From contig CBDCWT010000066.1 in the NCBI GenBank assembly GCA_965223305.1, positions 124,001 through 188,000 on the forward strand: a stretch of DNA of 64,000 nucleotides, read 5' to 3'. The notes under the pieces are model-generated. The model did no database searches, had not been told where the DNA came from, and was given only the letters and a program-made list of their open reading frames with translations. Positions 60,071 to 64,000 of the stretch are shown piece by piece; position 1 is the stretch's first letter; each line of letters opens with the position of its first letter. The position numbers and the translations under genes are program-made. This stretch comes from CBDCWT01 sp965223305 (lineage in GTDB: Bacteria > Planctomycetota > Planctomycetia > Pirellulales > Pirellulaceae).

Positions 60071-61903
60071 ATGAGCAGCTGGACAGGTAAGCTACTACGA
60101 GTCAACTTAACGACTGGATCTTGCACGGTAGAGACGATTCCCAAGGATCGACGTCGTCTGTACATCGGAGGCCGTGGCCTGGCCGCCGCCTATCTGTTCG
60201 AGGAAATGGACCCGCGCGTCGACCCGTTGTCTCCTGAAAACAAGCTGATCTTCGCGACGGGCCCCTTGACGGGAACTCCGGCACCTTGTGGCGCCCGCTA
60301 TATGGTGGTCACCAAAGGCGCGTTGACCGGCGCGATCACCACGTCCAACTCGGGCGGACACTGGGGCCCGGAGCTGAAATTCGCCGGCTACGACCTGCTG
60401 ATCTTGGAAGGGAGGGCACCCCGGCCGAGTTATCTCTACATCTATGATGAAGTGATTGAGATTCGGGATGCCAGCCGCTACTGGGGCCAGACGGTTTCGC
60501 AAACTGAGGATGGGCTGCGCGAGGAACTAGGAATTCCCGCTCTGAGAGTTGCCTGCATCGGGCCAGCCGGCGAGCAACTCGTCAAGTTCGCCTGCATCAT
60601 GAACGACAAACATCGCGCGGCCGGGCGCAGCGGCGTAGGGACCGTGATGGGGTCCAAGAACCTCAAGGCGATCGCAGTGCGCGGCACGGGCGGCGTCGAG
60701 ATCGCCGACCCGCAGGCCTTCATGTCCGCTGTCTGGGCGATGCGGGCGCGCATGCAAGACGACGCGGGCCGGCAGGGCTTCACCGATCAAGGAACTGCGG
60801 CGGTTATCGACTTAACGCAAACTTTCGGCGGCTTGCCAACGCGCAACTTCCAACAAGGGCAGTTCGAGGAATACGAGAACCTCAACGGGAACACGATCAA
60901 GGACACGCGACTGGTGGCGAACAAAGCCTGTTTCGCCTGTACGATCGCCTGTGGAAGGGTCTGCCAGCTAGGCGACGAGTCAGAAAAGTTCACCGTCAAC
61001 ACGCACCCACGCAATTGGAAAATTGCCGGCGAAGGTCCGGAATACGAGGCGGCGTGGGCTTTGGGCGCCGATTGCGGCGTCGGGGATCTGGATGCCGTGC
61101 TGAAGGCAAACTGGCTGTGTAACGACCTCGGCATGGACCCGATCTCGATGGGCGCTACGCTGGCGGCAGCTATGGAACTGTATGAAGCAGGCGAGCTGAG
61201 CGACGAGCTGGTGGAGTTGCCGCTCAATTTCGGCTCGGGAGAGGCCTTAGTTCGCATGACCGAGGCTACAGGGTACCGCGAAGGGTTCGGAGATGAGCTG
61301 GCCGAAGGTGCCAAACGGATGGGCGACAAGTTCAAACGGCCCGATGTCTTTATGGGGAGCAAGAGCCAAGAATTCCCTGCATACGATCCGCGCGGATTCC
61401 AGGGCATGGGCATCGCCTACGCAACTTGCAATCGTGGAGCGTGTCATCTTCGAGCATGGACTCCGGGTGTCGAGTCGAGCGAGATGGACCCTCACACACC
61501 CGACGGCAAGGCTGAGTGGGTAGTCGACGAGCAACATCGCTCGACGGCGCACGACAACACCGGCCTGTGTCTATTCGTCGGCTTCGCTGGTGGGGGAATC
61601 GAGACGTTTGTGCCCATCACGTCTGCGGCAACCGGCGTGCCCTACACGCTTGACGACTTCGTCAAGATCGGTGAGCGGACGTGGAACCTCGAGCGGTTGT
61701 GGAACTTGAAAGCCGGCTTTACAAAGGCCGACGACTCCCTGCCAAAGCGGCTGTTGCACGAGGGACACCAACAGGGCCCGTCGCAGGGCGTTACTGTCAA
61801 CCTGGATGCCATGTTGCCGGTCTACTACGAGCGGCGGGGATGGGACGCAGAGGGAGTCCCAACCGCGGAGAAGCTGGCCGAGTTGGGGCTCGGCTCGCTG
61901 TAG
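60071..61903 (+). CDS. Tungsten-type aldehyde ferredoxin oxidoreductase
   Basis: A 610-residue AOR-family protein. These enzymes hold tungsten bis-pterin and a 4Fe-4S cluster and oxidise aldehydes to acids with ferredoxin. The cluster ligands Cys287, Cys290 and Cys294 (CFACTIAC) and Cys500 (NTGLCLF) are in place. The pterin-binding regions GPLTGTPAPCGARYMVVTKG, AGEGPEYEAAWALG and GMGIAYATCNRGACHLRA are well conserved. Length matches the family. It starts at an ATG about 210 bases after asnS, with nothing recognisable in the gap. No ferredoxin, MoaD or tungstate transporter gene is adjacent, so the partners must be elsewhere. Confidence 0.9.
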   Translation: MSSWTGKLLRVNLTTGSCTVETIPKDRRRLYIGGRGLAAAYLFEEMDPRVDPLSPENKLIFATGPLTGTPAPCGARYMVVTKGALTGAITTSNSGGHWGPELKFAGYDLLILEGRAPRPSYLYIYDEVIEIRDASRYWGQTVSQTEDGLREELGIPALRVACIGPAGEQLVKFACIMNDKHRAAGRSGVGTVMGSKNLKAIAVRGTGGVEIADPQAFMSAVWAMRARMQDDAGRQGFTDQGTAAVIDLTQTFGGLPTRNFQQGQFEEYENLNGNTIKDTRLVANKACFACTIACGRVCQLGDESEKFTVNTHPRNWKIAGEGPEYEAAWALGADCGVGDLDAVLKANWLCNDLGMDPISMGATLAAAMELYEAGELSDELVELPLNFGSGEALVRMTEATGYREGFGDELAEGAKRMGDKFKRPDVFMGSKSQEFPAYDPRGFQGMGIAYATCNRGACHLRAWTPGVESSEMDPHTPDGKAEWVVDEQHRSTAHDNTGLCLFVGFAGGGIETFVPITSAATGVPYTLDDFVKIGERTWNLERLWNLKAGFTKADDSLPKRLLHEGHQQGPSQGVTVNLDAMLPVYYERRGWDAEGVPTAEKLAELGLGSL

Positions 61904-61917
61904 CCATCACCAGGCCG

Positions 61918-62010
61918 GGAGGGCGAGGCTCCCGCCGAGCCGGAAGCGCCAGGAACCGTGGGCTAACGCCCAGCGGCTGATTTGGAGCGTAGCCGAACTC
62001 GCCAGAGAAA
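61918..62010. repeat. REP pair downstream of the AOR gene
   Basis: GGGCGAGGCTCCCGCCGAGCC (61921-61941) is followed about 15 bases later by CCGTGGGCTAACGCCCAGCGG and then GGAGCGTAGCCGAACTCGCC. The order of the first two blocks is the same as in the arrays at 983 and 36152. The last block is the reverse complement of 27113-27135. Confidence 0.8.
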
Positions 62011-62168
62011 GACGGCTATCCGGGATTCTCCGGCGGGCCCGTGCCCAACGCACTTTTCCAATTCCGCCGGGTTTCGGTTAGATTAGTTGAACATACCGAT
62101 GCCGGCGGTCACCCATAGGGGCGCCGTCCGTTCAGATCGTAGACGACTGGTTCGAGTGGAGAAGCTTC

Positions 62169-64000
62169 ATGCGTGGGACTGTTCGCATCCAGCAGCAAGG
62201 TGTCTATCTCGCCCTGGTTTGGTTCGCCACCTGCTGCTCTGTGGGTGCCGACGAGCCGTCGCAAGTCAGCTTCTACAAGCAGATCCGGCCGATTCTCCAA
62301 GCTCGGTGTCACGGCTGCCACCAACCGGCGCGGGCTGGCGGCGAGTACGTCATGACGGATCTCGAGCGACTTCGCGCGGGGGGGGAGAGCGAGACGAAGG
62401 CGGTCGTGCCCGGCCAACCGGACGACAGCTATCTCGTCGAGCTGATCACACCCGCGGACGGCCAAGCCGAGATGCCCAAAGGGAAGCCTGCATTGGCAGC
62501 TGCCGAGGTCGAGCTGATTCGCCGCTGGATCGCGCAAGGGGCCCAAGATGACACACCCGAGGGCGCCAAGGAGCAGTTCGACGCCGAGCACCCACCGGTC
62601 TACACGTCGCCTCCAGTGATCACATCAATCGACTTTTCCCCGCAAGGCAAACAGCTTGCCGTGGCGGGCTTCCACGAGGTATTGATCGCGGATACGGAAA
62701 CAGGCGAGCTGTCAGCGCGTTTGATCGGAGTCTCCGAAAGGATCGAGTCGGTCCAGTTTTCGCCCGACGGCAAGCGGCTGCTGGTCACTGGCGGGCTTCC
62801 TTGCCGCATGGGTGAGGTGCAAGTTTGGGACGTGGAGTCTCAGGAGTTGCTACTTTCAGTCCCGACAACCTACGACACTCTCTACGGTGGCAGTTGGTCG
62901 CCGGACGGGAAGCAAATCGCCTTCGGTTGTTCCGATAACACACTGCGTGCGATCGACTCGGAGACGGGCGAGCAGGTCTTGTTCCAAGGAGCCCACAACG
63001 ACTGGGTCAGGGACACTATTTTTACCAAGGACGGCAAGCACCTGATCTCGGTCGGGCGAGACATGACCTGCAAGCTGACCGAGGTGGCGACCGAACGTTT
63101 CGTCGACAACATTACGTCGATCACACCGGGCGTGCTCAAGGGTGGAGTCAACGCTGTCGCCCGCCATCCAGAGCGCGACGAGATTGTCGTGGGAGGAGCC
63201 GACGGCGTAGCCAAGGTCTATCGTGTCTTCCGCTTGACCGCCCGTCGCATCGGCGACGATGCCAACCTGATTCGAAAGATGCCACCCATGAAGGGACGGA
63301 TCTTCGATGTCGCGGTGAGCCACGACGGCAAGCGAATCGCAGCGGTCAGCAGTCTGGACGGCAGCGGGCAAGTTCACATTTACTCCTACGAATTCGACAC
63401 AGGACTCCCCGACGAGATCAAGGCCATTCAGTCTAAGACCGTTCAGGGGCGGTCGGCCGAGGAGAAGGAGAAGCTCCGGAATTATCATCAGCGAGATGTA
63501 CGGCTGGTGGCCGAGCTGGAAGTTCCCGAATCGGGATTGTACGCAGCTGTTTTTTCGCCAGATGGGACGCAGCTGGCTGTCGCGGGCAGCGACGGGCGAG
63601 TCCGACTGCTGGATGCGGATTTGGGGAAGCTAGTCCGGTCTCTTTCTCCGGCGCCGATCACTTCGGCGGACGCGGTGACGCCTCAATTTGCGGAAACAGC
63701 CCCTTCGTCGGCGGGCGAGCCCGATACGGTGGACGAGCGATCTGCCCCTCCCGGCAAGTTGCAAGAGTTAGTCGTGTATCCCACTCAGATCGAGCTCGAC
63801 AGCGAATTCGCCTACACCCAGCTCGTGGTCACGGGCCGGCGGGACGACGGCTCGACCGTCGATTTGACGCGGGTCGTCAAGATGAAGGTCGCCAATCCGG
63901 TTGTGGAAATATCGCCCGCCGGCTTGGTGCGTCCGTTAGGTGCCGGAGAAACGACACTGTCGGTGGCTGTGGGTGATCTGTCGACGGAGGTTGCGGTACG
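62169..64000 (+). CDS. c-type cytochrome / WD40 / Ig-like protein (partial)
   Basis: The open frame runs from the ATG at 62169 off the window, 610 codons so far. The signal peptide is VYLALVWFATCCSVGA. A haem c site ARCHGCHQPAR follows at about residue 45-55, in the planctomycete-type N-terminal cytochrome domain. WD40-type repeats then run from about residue 150 (VQFSPDGKRLLVTGG, GSWSPDGKQIAFGCSDNTLRAID, AVFSPDGTQLAVAGSDGRVRLLD). Last seen is a strand-rich segment (VVYPTQIELDSEFAYTQLVV...ISPAGLVRPLGAG) like a bacterial Ig-like (Big2) domain. Such proteins commonly precede a DUF1549/DUF1553 cytochrome region, which would lie beyond the edge. Confidence 0.85.
   Translation, partial: MRGTVRIQQQGVYLALVWFATCCSVGADEPSQVSFYKQIRPILQARCHGCHQPARAGGEYVMTDLERLRAGGESETKAVVPGQPDDSYLVELITPADGQAEMPKGKPALAAAEVELIRRWIAQGAQDDTPEGAKEQFDAEHPPVYTSPPVITSIDFSPQGKQLAVAGFHEVLIADTETGELSARLIGVSERIESVQFSPDGKRLLVTGGLPCRMGEVQVWDVESQELLLSVPTTYDTLYGGSWSPDGKQIAFGCSDNTLRAIDSETGEQVLFQGAHNDWVRDTIFTKDGKHLISVGRDMTCKLTEVATERFVDNITSITPGVLKGGVNAVARHPERDEIVVGGADGVAKVYRVFRLTARRIGDDANLIRKMPPMKGRIFDVAVSHDGKRIAAVSSLDGSGQVHIYSYEFDTGLPDEIKAIQSKTVQGRSAEEKEKLRNYHQRDVRLVAELEVPESGLYAAVFSPDGTQLAVAGSDGRVRLLDADLGKLVRSLSPAPITSADAVTPQFAETAPSSAGEPDTVDERSAPPGKLQELVVYPTQIELDSEFAYTQLVVTGRRDDGSTVDLTRVVKMKVANPVVEISPAGLVRPLGAGETTLSVAVGDLSTEVAV

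Noticed and set aside
62109..62591. 160-codon minus-strand frame opposite the cytochrome gene
   Set aside because: It is the antisense of a well-supported haem c domain; high G+C makes long antisense frames common here.

Overview
The window looks like a chromosomal segment of a planctomycete, probably of the Pirellula/Rhodopirellula side of the phylum. The reasons are the family mix: a secreted sulfatase, two secreted DUF1080 proteins, a PQQ-type propeller protein, and a c-type cytochrome/WD40/Ig-like fusion. To these add Gram-negative envelope genes (lpxD, lpxI, lptE, a BamD-like lipoprotein), weak or absent Shine-Dalgarno sites on several genes, high G+C, and gaps packed with short palindromic repeats. 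No rRNA, tRNA or CRISPR array was seen, and no intact transposase.

Layout. 1-10.2 kb is mostly minus strand and accessory: a CBS-domain protein, a five-copy repeat array, a papain-like protein lacking the catalytic triad, a sulfatase, a DUF1080 protein, and a small lipoprotein beside two paralogous outer-membrane-type proteins. 10.5-13.7 kb carries ftsH and rsgA, facing a Tat-exported nitrilase-family protein. 14.7-15.2 kb holds a decayed REP-associated (RAYT) transposase between inverted REP palindromes. 15.2-20.5 kb is an RND efflux operon under a TetR regulator whose coding frame appears shifted near its end. A 377-bp tandem duplication carrying an imperfect palindromic element follows. 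21.2-26.8 kb has a VOC protein and a tight operon TVP38 / flavoprotein disulfide reductase / acetolactate-synthase-like enzyme / GNAT, then a Uma2 protein. 27-36 kb has a second DUF1080 protein, a cupin, upp, speA, an unknown gene, lpxD (frameshifted) with lpxI, and a PQQ-propeller protein.

36.2-37.3 kb is a tandem array of about 335-bp units ending exactly at the stop codon of a DUF368 membrane protein. 38.4-52 kb is a long plus-strand housekeeping block: purA, uppS, cdsA, phoH (ybeZ), a PgpH-like 7TM-HD protein, ybeY, a CNNM/CBS protein, recO, bamD-like, lptE, folP and proA, followed by fliM. 53-64 kb has cstA (minus), trxB, a divergent NRAMP-like transporter, asnS, a tungsten-type aldehyde ferredoxin oxidoreductase, and the first 610 codons of a cytochrome c/WD40 protein that runs off the window.

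How the genes fit together. UppS makes the C55 carrier lipid, and DUF368 proteins are linked to its recycling. CdsA feeds phospholipids. LpxD and LpxI serve lipid A, while LptE and BamD serve outer-membrane assembly. PhoH, YbeY, RsgA and RecO are the usual RNA, ribosome and repair housekeeping. The most unusual content is between the genes: several palindrome families, two MITE-like elements, and tandem duplications that have captured gene 3' ends.
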